Assembly: GCA_031290325.1 (NCBI GenBank)
Contig: JAITNU010000218.1
Coordinates: 1 to 8,185 of the forward strand
Source of the DNA: Treponema sp.
Lineage (GTDB): Bacteria; Spirochaetota; Spirochaetia; Treponematales; Breznakiellaceae
Direction of reading: 5' to 3'
DNA: 8,185 nt
The translations under genes were made by a program, and so were the position numbers. Below, piece by piece: positions 1 to 5,714 of this stretch. The stretch's first letter is position 1; every line of letters begins with the position of its first letter. Below the pieces are notes generated by a model. That model did no database searches, was not told where the DNA came from, and saw nothing but the letters and a program-made list of their open reading frames with translations.

Positions 1-360
1 GGCATGGCGATGCTTGCTGTTGATAATAAAGGTTACCTCTATCCTTGTATACGATTTTCACAATTTTCTCTTGAGAATAAAGAACCTCGTATTGTTGGTA
101 CTGTAGAAAATGGGTTGAATTTCAATAAATTACGTCCTTTTATGGCTATTACTAGACTTTCTCAAAGCAAATCGGAATGTGTGAAATGCGATGTGGCTTC
201 AGGGTGTGCATGGTGCACAGGTGCAAACTATGATAATGCTCAAACAAATACTATTTATGAACGCGCCACATATATTTGTAAAATGCACAAGGCGCGAGTT
301 CGTGCCAACAACTATTACCAATCCCGGATAAAAGAAATTGGAGTGGCAACCCATGCTTAA
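1..360 (+). CDS. C-terminal SPASM domain of a radical SAM peptide maturase (CXXX-repeat target type), 5'-truncated by the window
   Basis: The frame is open from base 1, so the gene begins upstream and only its last 119 codons are visible. They form a SPASM-type auxiliary iron-sulfur domain. A Cys sits in the YPCIRF motif at visible codon 16, the CX2CX5CX2C cluster is at codons 60, 63, 69 and 72, and a last Cys is at codon 93 (YICKMH). SPASM domains follow the catalytic CX3CX2C half in radical SAM enzymes that modify ribosomal peptides; that half is outside the window. The stop overlaps the next gene by 8 bp, and two further genes resembling CXXX-repeat peptide maturation proteins follow, so I infer this is the catalytic radical SAM maturase of that RiPP system. 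Composition is AT-rich, unlike the genes on the right. The SPASM call is firm; the exact substrate class rests on the neighbours. Confidence 0.8.
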   Translation, partial: GMAMLAVDNKGYLYPCIRFSQFSLENKEPRIVGTVENGLNFNKLRPFMAITRLSQSKSECVKCDVASGCAWCTGANYDNAQTNTIYERATYICKMHKARVRANNYYQSRIKEIGVATHA

Positions 361-1333
361 ATATATCAATGTTTTGCTTGCCGATACGGCGGTTTCCTTT
401 TGCCACTATGAAAATACAAATGCTGGCAGGAACAAATGGATTACTACGGAATTATTAAATAATATAATCCGTTATTGTCAAACGCAAAAGTTGTCTATCA
501 ATTATATTTTCCCCAAAGATACTGTTCCAGCAGAACTTCTTGAATTAATCGAAAAAACAGGGCATTTCAAAATTGCGTCTCGCGAAGTGTCTGTCAATGC
601 AACCGCAGTAGTCCTTAAGCCTTCCGATTTGGAAAAATTGAATTGGTTAGATACCTCGAATAAAAAAATAATTATTTTGAGAGTAAACAAAACGGAAGTG
701 AAAAATCTTCACAAATTATTAGAGCGATTGGTGAATAAATTTGTGAAGATTACACTTGTATTAACTGATATTGAGTTCTATACCGAAGAAGATATTGAGG
801 CTTACAAGCAAGAATTAGAAAAATCAGAAGAATGTTTATTTCAACAATACAAAGATGTAAAAGATTCGCTTCCAGAAATAAATTTCATAAGTGATTTGTG
901 GTTTGCGAGGCAGATGAATAATTGTAACGCAGGAATTGATCATTATACTTTTGCTCCCGACGGCAAATTTTATATTTGCCCCGCTTTTTACCATAACGGG
1001 AGTAAAAGTATTGGCGATTTGTCAGAAATTCAAGTGAAGAACTCTCATTTGTTCTCATTGGAGTTCGCTCCTTTATGTAGTCGTTGCGATGCTTTCCATT
1101 GTAAGCGTTGCGTCTATCTCAATCATCTACTCACAGAAGAGTTTAATACACCGTCAAGTCAACAGTGCCGTCTTGCCCACATAGAACGGGAATGTTCTCG
1201 ACAATTATTGGAGCGTCTGAAACAAGCCAATCCATTGTTTTTGCAAATTTTGCCGATTAAAATAATAAACTATAATGATCCTATGGAAAAAATCCTGCGG
1301 AACGAATATGAAAACACAAGGAGAGCCTTATGA
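353..1333 (+). CDS. CXXX repeat peptide maturase-like protein (SPASM-like, no radical SAM core motif)
   Basis: This 326-residue cytoplasmic protein resembles, from memory, the family named 'CXXX repeat peptide maturase', which accompanies a radical SAM enzyme acting on a peptide with repeated CXXX units. The N-terminus (MLKYINVLLADTAVSFCHYE) is family-like. There is no CX3CX2C motif, so it should not itself cleave S-adenosylmethionine. The second half is Cys-rich in a SPASM/twitch-like pattern: C191, C209 (FYICPAFY), C242, C245, C250, C253, C272 and C281, enough to hold one or two iron-sulfur clusters. I chose the ATG at 353 because GGAG lies 9 nt upstream and the ATG overlaps the previous gene's end by 8 bp; the in-frame TTG at 338 has no such support. 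The next gene overlaps by 4 bp (ATGA), so all three are probably co-translated. It may act as a partner or scaffold for the upstream enzyme; that role is inference. Confidence 0.75.
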   Translation: MLKYINVLLADTAVSFCHYENTNAGRNKWITTELLNNIIRYCQTQKLSINYIFPKDTVPAELLELIEKTGHFKIASREVSVNATAVVLKPSDLEKLNWLDTSNKKIIILRVNKTEVKNLHKLLERLVNKFVKITLVLTDIEFYTEEDIEAYKQELEKSEECLFQQYKDVKDSLPEINFISDLWFARQMNNCNAGIDHYTFAPDGKFYICPAFYHNGSKSIGDLSEIQVKNSHLFSLEFAPLCSRCDAFHCKRCVYLNHLLTEEFNTPSSQQCRLAHIERECSRQLLERLKQANPLFLQILPIKIINYNDPMEKILRNEYENTRRAL

Positions 1334-1602
1334 AAGAAGTTGTAGGAAAAGTCACCCCCGAAGAAAGCGCTGAAATAAAAAAACTCTTTGGTCGTAAAAA
1401 TGCCCTCGTGGATTTACTCAAATCTGTAGAAAAAGGGAGTACTTTTTACGAAAATGCAATGGAAGATTTTATCAATACCAATGAAAAATTTCAAAATTGG
1501 TGGAATGTTACTGCAAGAAAATATTCTTGGAAAAACACCGGAACTACTCGCTGGGAGATCAATTTTGACACTTGTGAAATTTTTATAGCAAACAATTCCT
1601 AA
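1330..1602 (+). CDS. CXXX repeat peptide modification system protein-like small protein
   Basis: A 90-residue soluble protein with no Cys cluster and no signal or membrane segment; its only Cys is in the C-terminal FDTCEIFI. The N-terminus MKEVVGKVTPEESAEIKKLF, the central NEKFQNWWNV and the ending WEINFDTCEIFI resemble what I remember of the 'CXXX repeat peptide modification system protein' family, a small partner of the two upstream proteins. The start overlaps the previous stop as ATGA, and AAGGAG stands a few bases upstream, so translational coupling is likely. The helical, charged N-terminal half and the Trp-rich C-terminal half could form a binding module for the precursor or maturase, but no such role can be read from the sequence. 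It is the last gene of the operon; a T-rich run (about 1632-1640) follows without a convincing hairpin. Confidence 0.7.
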   Translation: MKEVVGKVTPEESAEIKKLFGRKNALVDLLKSVEKGSTFYENAMEDFINTNEKFQNWWNVTARKYSWKNTGTTRWEINFDTCEIFIANNS

Positions 1603-1696
1603 AAGGTTCGGCGCAGAGGTGTCGGGTATGCTTTGTTTTTACATAACTCACGTAACTTGTAGTGTGATCGCAATTTTCAAACAACAACCTTCACCC

Positions 1697-1871
1697 TGTA
1701 ACCAACTTACGCATGTCGCGTGGCTTCGCTTAAAAATTGACTGAAACGCAGTTGGAACGCATCTGCAACCGGCAGATAGAGATAAGTGGACGTATGTCCT
1801 CGCTAATCAGCCGGTGAAGCCCACATTCCGTAAGGCAATTTTCCACCCGTCCGTGCGTAACTTGAGTTACA
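1697..1871 (-). repeat. 175-bp nested imperfect palindrome, attC-like in position but not in core sequence
   Basis: The outer arms pair over 18 positions. TGTAAC (1697-1702) pairs with GTTACA (1866-1871), CAA (1703-1705) with TTG (1862-1864), and TTACGCATG (1707-1715) with CGTGCGTAA (1852-1860, one G-T pair). Position 1865 is unpaired and 1706/1861 is a C-C mismatch. Further nested pairs are GTGG/CCAC (1720-1723/1843-1846) and AAAATTG/CAATTTT (1733-1739/1836-1842). Inside are ACCGGC/GCCGGT (1768-1773/1810-1815), a near-palindrome GGACGTATGTCC (1788-1799) and an alternative hairpin ATCTGC/GCAGAT (1761-1766/1772-1777). On the - strand the palindrome begins over the stop codon of the GNAT fragment, as attC sites often do at the end of a cassette gene. 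However, GTTACAG does not fit the GTTRRRY core and the length exceeds usual attC sites. A structured RNA or a non-autonomous mobile element are alternatives. Confidence 0.6.
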
Positions 1872-2241
1872 TCGAATGTATATATAAATCTTTACGCATA
1901 TTAATTGTTTTACTATGCCTGTTATTTATTTCCGTATTAGAAATAAAGCCGTTTCTGGTATAGAACGCTATTAGTCCTTTGTCATGCTCTATATCCGCGT
2001 CAACCGTAAGAAAGCGGCAGGCAAAACATTCTTTGTATGTTGTAATAGCAATACCGGCAGCAACGGCAATCAAGTGCGAACCTATACCTGAAAAACGATC
2101 TTTGTATTCCGTAGATACGGCTAGTTTATTGTATTCTTCTATGGAACAGCAAAATTTCTCAAGCCCCGCAACGGAAACAAGACGATTCAGGGTGAAAGAA
2201 TCTTCAAAATCTTTACGTGAAAGAACTATCTTTGTGCTCAC
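1867..2241 (-). pseudogene. GNAT-family N-acetyltransferase, C-terminal fragment lacking its N-terminus
   Basis: About 124 residues in one frame carry the acetyl-CoA side of a GNAT fold. The acceptor loop DRFSGIGSHLI fits the R/QxxGxG/A consensus, followed by a helix, the strand CRFLTVDADIEHDKGL and the FYTRNGF motif near the end. Small GNATs are usually 140-170 residues, so the first strand and helices are missing. The frame stays open upstream to 2451, but that extension (such as HPPHLNRHHRIWSNQ) is an off-frame reading of IS66 transposase sequence, not acetyltransferase. A GTG at 2241 is the nearest start, with only a weak AGGG close by, so expression is doubtful. The stop TAA (1869-1867) lies inside the palindrome arm. 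I infer that rearrangement next to the IS66 remnant removed the start of the gene; a functional short form is not excluded. Confidence 0.65.
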
Positions 2242-2587
2242 TGCCCTAACATTCTTTTTGCGAACGCCTCCAGCTCTTTCGTATGCACAATGTCTTCCTG
2301 CTCCCCTCCGGGAATGGCTGCCGCTTGATGTCCGAATTGGCCACCTTTTTTTCGTTTCACTTTTTATGGTGATGATTCCCGGCTGGTTCTTTGCTTGGTT
2401 TGACCATATCCGATGATGGCGGTTTAGATGAGGTGGATGAATTCTTTTCAAGCCGGGCTATCTTTTCTTTGAGTTCAACAATTACCGCTTCAAGTACACG
2501 TATTTTCGCCTTGAGCTGTTCATCTTCTGCTGACCTTTCGGCGGTAATGTGTTCCCAGTTCATGGCTATTACTCTATCTTTTTTCAT
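2238..2587 (-). pseudogene. IS66-family transposase (TnpC type), frameshifted N-terminal remnant
   Basis: From 2587 downwards the protein opens with MKKDRVIAMNWEHI (a second possible ATG is at 2563). A charged coiled coil follows (LKAKIRVLEAVIVELKEKIA), then LEKNSSTSSKPPSSD, a hallmark of IS66 transposase N-termini. After GNHHHKK the frame ends in TGA (stop at 2357-2359). One frame away it resumes as KRKKGGQFGH, the next conserved IS66 block (GGQxGH), and runs to a TGA at 2240-2238. One small indel therefore breaks the gene, and everything after about 120 residues, including the DDE catalytic domain, is absent. The companion ORFs of a complete IS66 element are not in the window and I found no terminal inverted repeats. 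The remnant abuts the GNAT fragment, which suggests an insertion followed by deletion. Confidence 0.75.
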
Positions 2588-2631
2588 TAATCGTGTCTAG
2601 TGCCCTACTCCTCAGGTATATCTGTCCTCCT

Positions 2632-2651
2632 GTAACCCCGTGAACGGTTAC
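2632..2651. repeat. Short perfect inverted repeat GTAACC/GGTTAC downstream of the HicB-like gene
   Basis: GTAACC (2632-2637) and GGTTAC (2646-2651) are perfect inverted copies around an 8-nt loop that itself contains an overlapping CCGT/ACGG pairing. It lies just after the HicB-like reading frame on the - strand. No T-run follows, so it is not a convincing terminator. Its - strand end, GGTTACAGG, matches the end of the 175-bp palindrome exactly. Confidence 0.45.
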
Positions 2652-2658
2652 GAAAATA

Positions 2659-2880
2659 TCAGTGTCCATCAGTGTCCAAAAGCAGTATAGCATAACCACC
2701 AGTATGTTTAGGCGGCGGTATAGCATTGCCCTCGGATAGTTCAACTGCAAGAACAGCATCAAGCGCGTCATTTGCCATGGCTTCATCGAGAGACCAGCCG
2801 CAGGTTTGTATATTGGTCATGTCAGGAAACACCACATCATAACGGTCGCCGTCTTGCGTGATTTCGCAGTTATAGGTCAT
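2659..2880 (-). CDS. Orphan, probably truncated HicB-like antitoxin
   Basis: A 73-residue reading frame with a strong Shine-Dalgarno (GGAGG, 6 nt before the ATG at 2880). Its first 50 residues fit the HicB N-terminal domain: a short strand pair (MTYNCEITQDGDRYDVVFPD), a loop with TCGWSLDEAMANDALDAVLA, then IPPPKHTGGYAI. In HicAB toxin-antitoxin modules this fold binds and blocks the HicA RNase and is normally followed by a DNA-binding segment. Here the frame ends at LLLDTDGH just after GGYAI, next to a 10-bp tandem duplication, with no helix-turn-helix or ribbon-helix-helix. No hicA-like gene is visible upstream, where the MATE gene ends 44 bp away, or downstream, so it is an orphan. It may be transcribed by read-through from the MATE gene. 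The protein could still fold as a decoy or be a relic. Confidence 0.65.
   Translation of the reverse strand: MTYNCEITQDGDRYDVVFPDMTNIQTCGWSLDEAMANDALDAVLAVELSEGNAIPPPKHTGGYAILLLDTDGH
2660..2679. repeat. Exact 10-bp tandem duplication at the end of the HicB-like gene
   Basis: TCAGTGTCCA occurs twice back to back (2660-2669 and 2670-2679). A 10-bp step changes the reading frame by one. In the present form the - strand frame reads LLLDTDGH and stops. With one copy it would read LLLDTD and continue through IFVTVHGVTGGQIYL to a stop at 2574, giving about 98 residues. The extra tail does not look like a known HicB C-terminus. Confidence 0.9.
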
Positions 2881-2923
2881 TTTTTGCCTCCGTCTTTAAT
2901 ACCGGCCTCTTACAGATCACGCA

Positions 2924-4294
2924 TTACATCAAACTCTGGTACGTGAGCAACTTCTTTTCGGCAATAGATTTTCGTGTCAACTGTTTCATGGTGAGTATAA
3001 TGGCAATGCTGAGGGGAATGCAGGCACCGATGAAGGCCAGGGGGCCGGCAAAACAAATACCGGTGAATCCAAAATAGTGAGAGAGGATTATCGCCGCAAA
3101 GGTGCGCATCACTAGTTCCGCGATGCCCGCGATGGTGGGCACGAGGCTATTGCCAAGCCCCTGCAGAGTCTGGCGGAAGATGAAGAGGATGGCCAGAAAA
3201 ATATAAAAAATACCGTAGATCCGCAGGTAGGTATGGGCCAGGTTGACCGCTTCAGCTTCTGCGCCGATGAAAATCGCCGCGAAGTGATGGCCTGCAAAGA
3301 AATAGAGTATCCCCATGACAACACTAAAAGAACAGGACATGATGGCACACTGTATCACCCCGGTACGGATCCGGTCGTATTTCCGGGCGCCGTAGTTCTG
3401 GGCTGCAAAAGTGGTCATGGCCGCGCCAAAGGAGCCGAGGGGCATGGACGCAAACTGGTCTATCTTCTGGGACGCGGTATAAGCCGCTACCGCGATGGTT
3501 CCCAGCCGGTTCAGGGCAAACTGCACCGTTACGATTCCTATGGCAATGATGCTCATCTGGAATCCCACGGGAAAGGCCACGCGGATATGCTCCCAGATTT
3601 CCGCACCGTTGATCCGCCAGTCCGCTTTGGTGATGCGCAGGATGGGGAGTTTTTTGATGATCACCGGGATACACAACACTCCTGACAGGAATTGGGCGAT
3701 CACCGTGGCGTAGGCCGCCCCCTTAACCCCGGTATGCACCACCAGAATAAACACATAGTCCAGGATAATATTGATGATGCAGGCAATCACCAGAAAGATG
3801 AGGGGAGTCCGGCTGTCCCCTACGGCCCGCATCATATTGGAACACAAATTAAACAGAACCGCCGCGGCTATGCCCCAATATATTACAATAATATATGAAT
3901 AGGCGTCGTCGAAAATTTCCGGCGGTGTACGGAGGAGCCGCAAAAGCGGACGGGCCGAGAGTATACTCACCAGCATTAACGCCACGGTCAGACCTATCCC
4001 CAAATATATACTTGCAGCGAAACTCCGGCGTACCCCTGCTGTATTCCCTGCGCCGAAACGCTGGGAGGTGATGATCGACGCTCCCTGGGTAAAGCCTATC
4101 ACAAACCCCAGGATGAGGAAATTGATACTGCCGGTGCACCCCACCGCGGCCAGGGCCTGTACCCCGATGGTACGGCCTACAATAAAAGCATCTGCCATGT
4201 TGTAAAATTGCTGAAAAAGATTTCCCACCAGGAGGGGAATGGTGAAAGACAAGATTAAAAGGGCTGGATTCCCTACGGTTAAATTTTTAGTCAT
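2924..4294 (-). CDS. MATE-family multidrug/cation efflux transporter
   Basis: A 456-residue inner-membrane protein of the multidrug and toxic compound extrusion family, which exports cationic drugs or metabolites in exchange for Na+ or H+. The start MTKNLTVGNPALLILSFTIP and the LFQQFYNMADAFIVGRTIGV segment are the typical first helix region. About 12 hydrophobic segments follow along the protein, and the length fits the family (about 440-460). The second half repeats the pattern (RVAFPVGFQMSI, AAQNYGARKYDRI, FRQTLQGLGNSLVPTIAGI), as expected for the two-lobed MATE fold. The conserved N-terminus fixes the ATG at 4294 even though no Shine-Dalgarno precedes it; a promoter lies so close that the mRNA may be leaderless. 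The substrate cannot be told from sequence. It follows rlmD after 132 bp and appears to be transcribed on its own. Confidence 0.93.
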   Translation of the reverse strand: MTKNLTVGNPALLILSFTIPLLVGNLFQQFYNMADAFIVGRTIGVQALAAVGCTGSINFLILGFVIGFTQGASIITSQRFGAGNTAGVRRSFAASIYLGIGLTVALMLVSILSARPLLRLLRTPPEIFDDAYSYIIVIYWGIAAAVLFNLCSNMMRAVGDSRTPLIFLVIACIINIILDYVFILVVHTGVKGAAYATVIAQFLSGVLCIPVIIKKLPILRITKADWRINGAEIWEHIRVAFPVGFQMSIIAIGIVTVQFALNRLGTIAVAAYTASQKIDQFASMPLGSFGAAMTTFAAQNYGARKYDRIRTGVIQCAIMSCSFSVVMGILYFFAGHHFAAIFIGAEAEAVNLAHTYLRIYGIFYIFLAILFIFRQTLQGLGNSLVPTIAGIAELVMRTFAAIILSHYFGFTGICFAGPLAFIGACIPLSIAIILTMKQLTRKSIAEKKLLTYQSLM

Positions 4295-4302
4295 GTTTGG
4301 TA

Positions 4303-4330
4303 ATTATACGATTTTTTTCGTCCTTGTCAA
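4303..4330 (-). promoter_or_regulatory. Sigma-70-type promoter of the MATE gene (leaderless-type)
   Basis: On the - strand a perfect -35 TTGACA (4330-4325), a 16-nt spacer and a perfect -10 TATAAT (4308-4303) point toward the MATE gene. The ATG at 4294 begins after only 8 nt (TACCAAAC), so the predicted transcription start falls about 1-3 nt before it. Confidence 0.75.
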
Positions 4331-4371
4331 ACCTTCCCACCCGGCTATTAAGAAAAGACAGTATCACTATC

Positions 4372-4396
4372 GACAATACATGAGGCCGCTATTGTC
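4372..4396. promoter_or_regulatory. 7-bp inverted repeat between rlmD and the MATE gene (weak terminator or operator candidate)
   Basis: GACAATA (4372-4378) and TATTGTC (4390-4396) are perfect inverted copies around an 11-nt loop, 31 bp beyond the rlmD stop and upstream of the MATE -35 box. On the - strand a T-rich stretch (TGTCTTTTCTT) comes about 9 nt after the hairpin. That is too far for a textbook intrinsic terminator, so an operator for the MATE promoter is an equal possibility. Confidence 0.3.
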
Positions 4397-4426
4397 AACG
4401 AAAAACAGTACCGAAATAGTAAGCGC

Positions 4427-5659
4427 TTAAACTTGGTAAATTGGCGCAAAGAAATGGTATGACTCTTGTTCCGGCCTCCTGAATACCGCCAGGGTTTCGA
4501 TATGCGCTGTCTGGGGATAAAAATCATAGCCCTTCAGTTTTTCAAGCCCGTATCCCCCGGCACACAGTTCCCGGCTGTCCCGGGCCAGAGTTGCAGGATC
4601 GCAGGATATATAGGCCAGGATGGGCGGCCCCTCCGCTGAAAGCCAATGCCGCAACGCCGTGGATAGGCCCTGCCTGGGTGGGTCCACCACCATGAAGCCG
4701 TAGCCCCCCGGACCGGCTCTGGCAGCTCTGGTTTGTATCCACCGGTCGCAGGAAAGGGCAGTATACCGTATACCTGGTCCCCGGACATTCTCCCGTGCCA
4801 CATTGAGGGCCTCCCGGTCTGCTTCCACCAGGTCGATACGGGAAAAATGATCCCCCAGAAACGCGGCAAAGGTTCCGACCCCGCAGTACAGGTCAGCCAT
4901 GGGACGGGACGTATCCGCTTCTCCGGCGAGGCCCAGCAGATCCCCAATGAGCATTTCGAGCATGATCCCGTTACTCTGAAAAAACACCCCTGCATCCAGG
5001 TGGATGTCCCGGTCGCGGATCCGAACCCTGCCCCGGCTTTTCCCGCCTTCACTCAAAAAGGTGTTTAACCGGGCATAGACGGTGAAGCGATCCTTTTCAG
5101 GGGGCGGAACCAGACTGTTTTGCCCCAGGGCCAGCCGGATTCCCGGATCCGCAATAGGACAATCCTGAATCGGGATGATGGTTTCACTGTTCCGGGCCTT
5201 CAGGCCCAGGGACCCTGTGACCGGCGCCCCGTGGAAACGGCGAGGCCGGTGAGGCCCTGAATTAACAGGGGTAGTATAATGCAATTGCATCCGGTTCCGA
5301 TATTCAAAGGGAGGTGATTGACAAAGCTCCGGCAGGACGCCCCCGATACGGGTAAAGGTATCCTCTAGGATATGGCCTTTTTCGGCGATCTGGGCGTGAT
5401 AGGCAAGATGCTGCAGGGAACAGCCCCCACAGCTTCCGTAGCGGGGACAAAGGGGCGGAACCCGGTGGGGGGAAGGTTCAAGGATTTCCACCAATGTAGC
5501 CTGCGCCCAACCGGTATGTTCCTCGTATATACGTCCGGTTACCAGGTCTCCGGGGGCGGTGTATTCCATAAAAACCCGCTGTCCCTGATAGGTCAGCATA
5601 CCGGCGCCCCCAGGGGCAATACATTCCACTGGAGCGATAAAAATTTCACCACGTGTCAT
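4427..5659 (-). CDS. rlmD: RlmD/RumA-type 23S rRNA (uracil-5-)-methyltransferase
   Basis: A 410-residue SAM-dependent enzyme that would make 5-methyluridine in 23S rRNA. An N-terminal TRAM RNA-binding domain (residues 1-60, with PGGAGMLTYQGQRVFMEY) is followed by a [4Fe-4S] site CX5CX2C at C71, C77 and C80, with C167 as likely fourth ligand. FFQSN with Q228 precedes the SAM-binding motif DLYCGVGTF (256-264) and the VVDPPRQG motif (325-332). The catalytic nucleophile is C353 in YISCDPATLARD, and E388 in HIETL is the general base. All expected active-site residues are present and length is normal. Whether the target is U1939, U747 or both (RlmD, RlmC or RlmCD), or even a TrmA-like tRNA role, cannot be decided; the Fe-S cluster and TRAM domain favour rRNA. 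The ATG at 5659 is the only sensible start and lacks a Shine-Dalgarno. Divergent from the hydrolase gene. Confidence 0.9.
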   Translation of the reverse strand: MTRGEIFIAPVECIAPGGAGMLTYQGQRVFMEYTAPGDLVTGRIYEEHTGWAQATLVEILEPSPHRVPPLCPRYGSCGGCSLQHLAYHAQIAEKGHILEDTFTRIGGVLPELCQSPPFEYRNRMQLHYTTPVNSGPHRPRRFHGAPVTGSLGLKARNSETIIPIQDCPIADPGIRLALGQNSLVPPPEKDRFTVYARLNTFLSEGGKSRGRVRIRDRDIHLDAGVFFQSNGIMLEMLIGDLLGLAGEADTSRPMADLYCGVGTFAAFLGDHFSRIDLVEADREALNVARENVRGPGIRYTALSCDRWIQTRAARAGPGGYGFMVVDPPRQGLSTALRHWLSAEGPPILAYISCDPATLARDSRELCAGGYGLEKLKGYDFYPQTAHIETLAVFRRPEQESYHFFAPIYQV

Positions 5660-5668
5660 GGGTTTGAT

Positions 5669-5677
5669 AGTATAACA
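5669..5677 (-). promoter_or_regulatory. Extended -10 promoter of rlmD (leaderless-type)
   Basis: The - strand reads TGTTATACT, a TGn extension joined to -10 box TATACT (5674-5669); no good -35 is seen at the right distance. Only 9 nt (ATCAAACCC) separate the box from the ATG at 5659 and no Shine-Dalgarno fits, so the transcript would start within about 3 nt of the start codon. Confidence 0.55.
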
Positions 5678-5679
5678 GA

Positions 5680-5709
5680 TTGCAAGAATAAGAACATAGG
5701 GAGTACAAT
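5680..5709 (+). promoter_or_regulatory. Candidate promoter of the alpha/beta-hydrolase gene, divergent from rlmD
   Basis: TTGCAA (5680-5685) and TACAAT (5704-5709) are 18 nt apart. The -10 box ends 5 nt before the ATG at 5715, which places the expected start on the start codon. A GGGAG (5699-5703, 11 nt upstream of the ATG) could instead be a Shine-Dalgarno on a longer transcript, for example from TATAAC at 5671-5676. Confidence 0.4.
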
Positions 5710-5714
5710 AGCGT

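Noticed and set aside
338..352. In-frame TTG upstream start for the 326-aa maturase-like protein
   Set aside because: GGAG is correctly spaced for the ATG at 353, and the family-like N-terminus starts there.
1603..1871. Group II intron fragment, tRNA or CRISPR in the spacer
   Set aside because: No domain V motif, no cloverleaf and no regularly spaced direct repeats are seen.
1697..1871. A canonical integron attC site
   Set aside because: The end sequence GTTACAG breaks the GTTRRRY core and the site is longer than usual, so it is reported only as attC-like.
1979..2416. A 145-codon + strand open frame
   Set aside because: It lies opposite the GNAT and IS66 fragments, which carry recognisable motifs; its own translation shows none.
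3233..3685. A 150-codon + strand open frame inside the MATE gene
   Set aside because: An antisense shadow of a well-conserved membrane protein in GC-rich sequence, with a low-complexity, non-family translation.
4370..4398. A second MATE promoter using TTGACA at 4398-4393
   Set aside because: No acceptable -10 box lies 16-18 nt downstream on the - strand.
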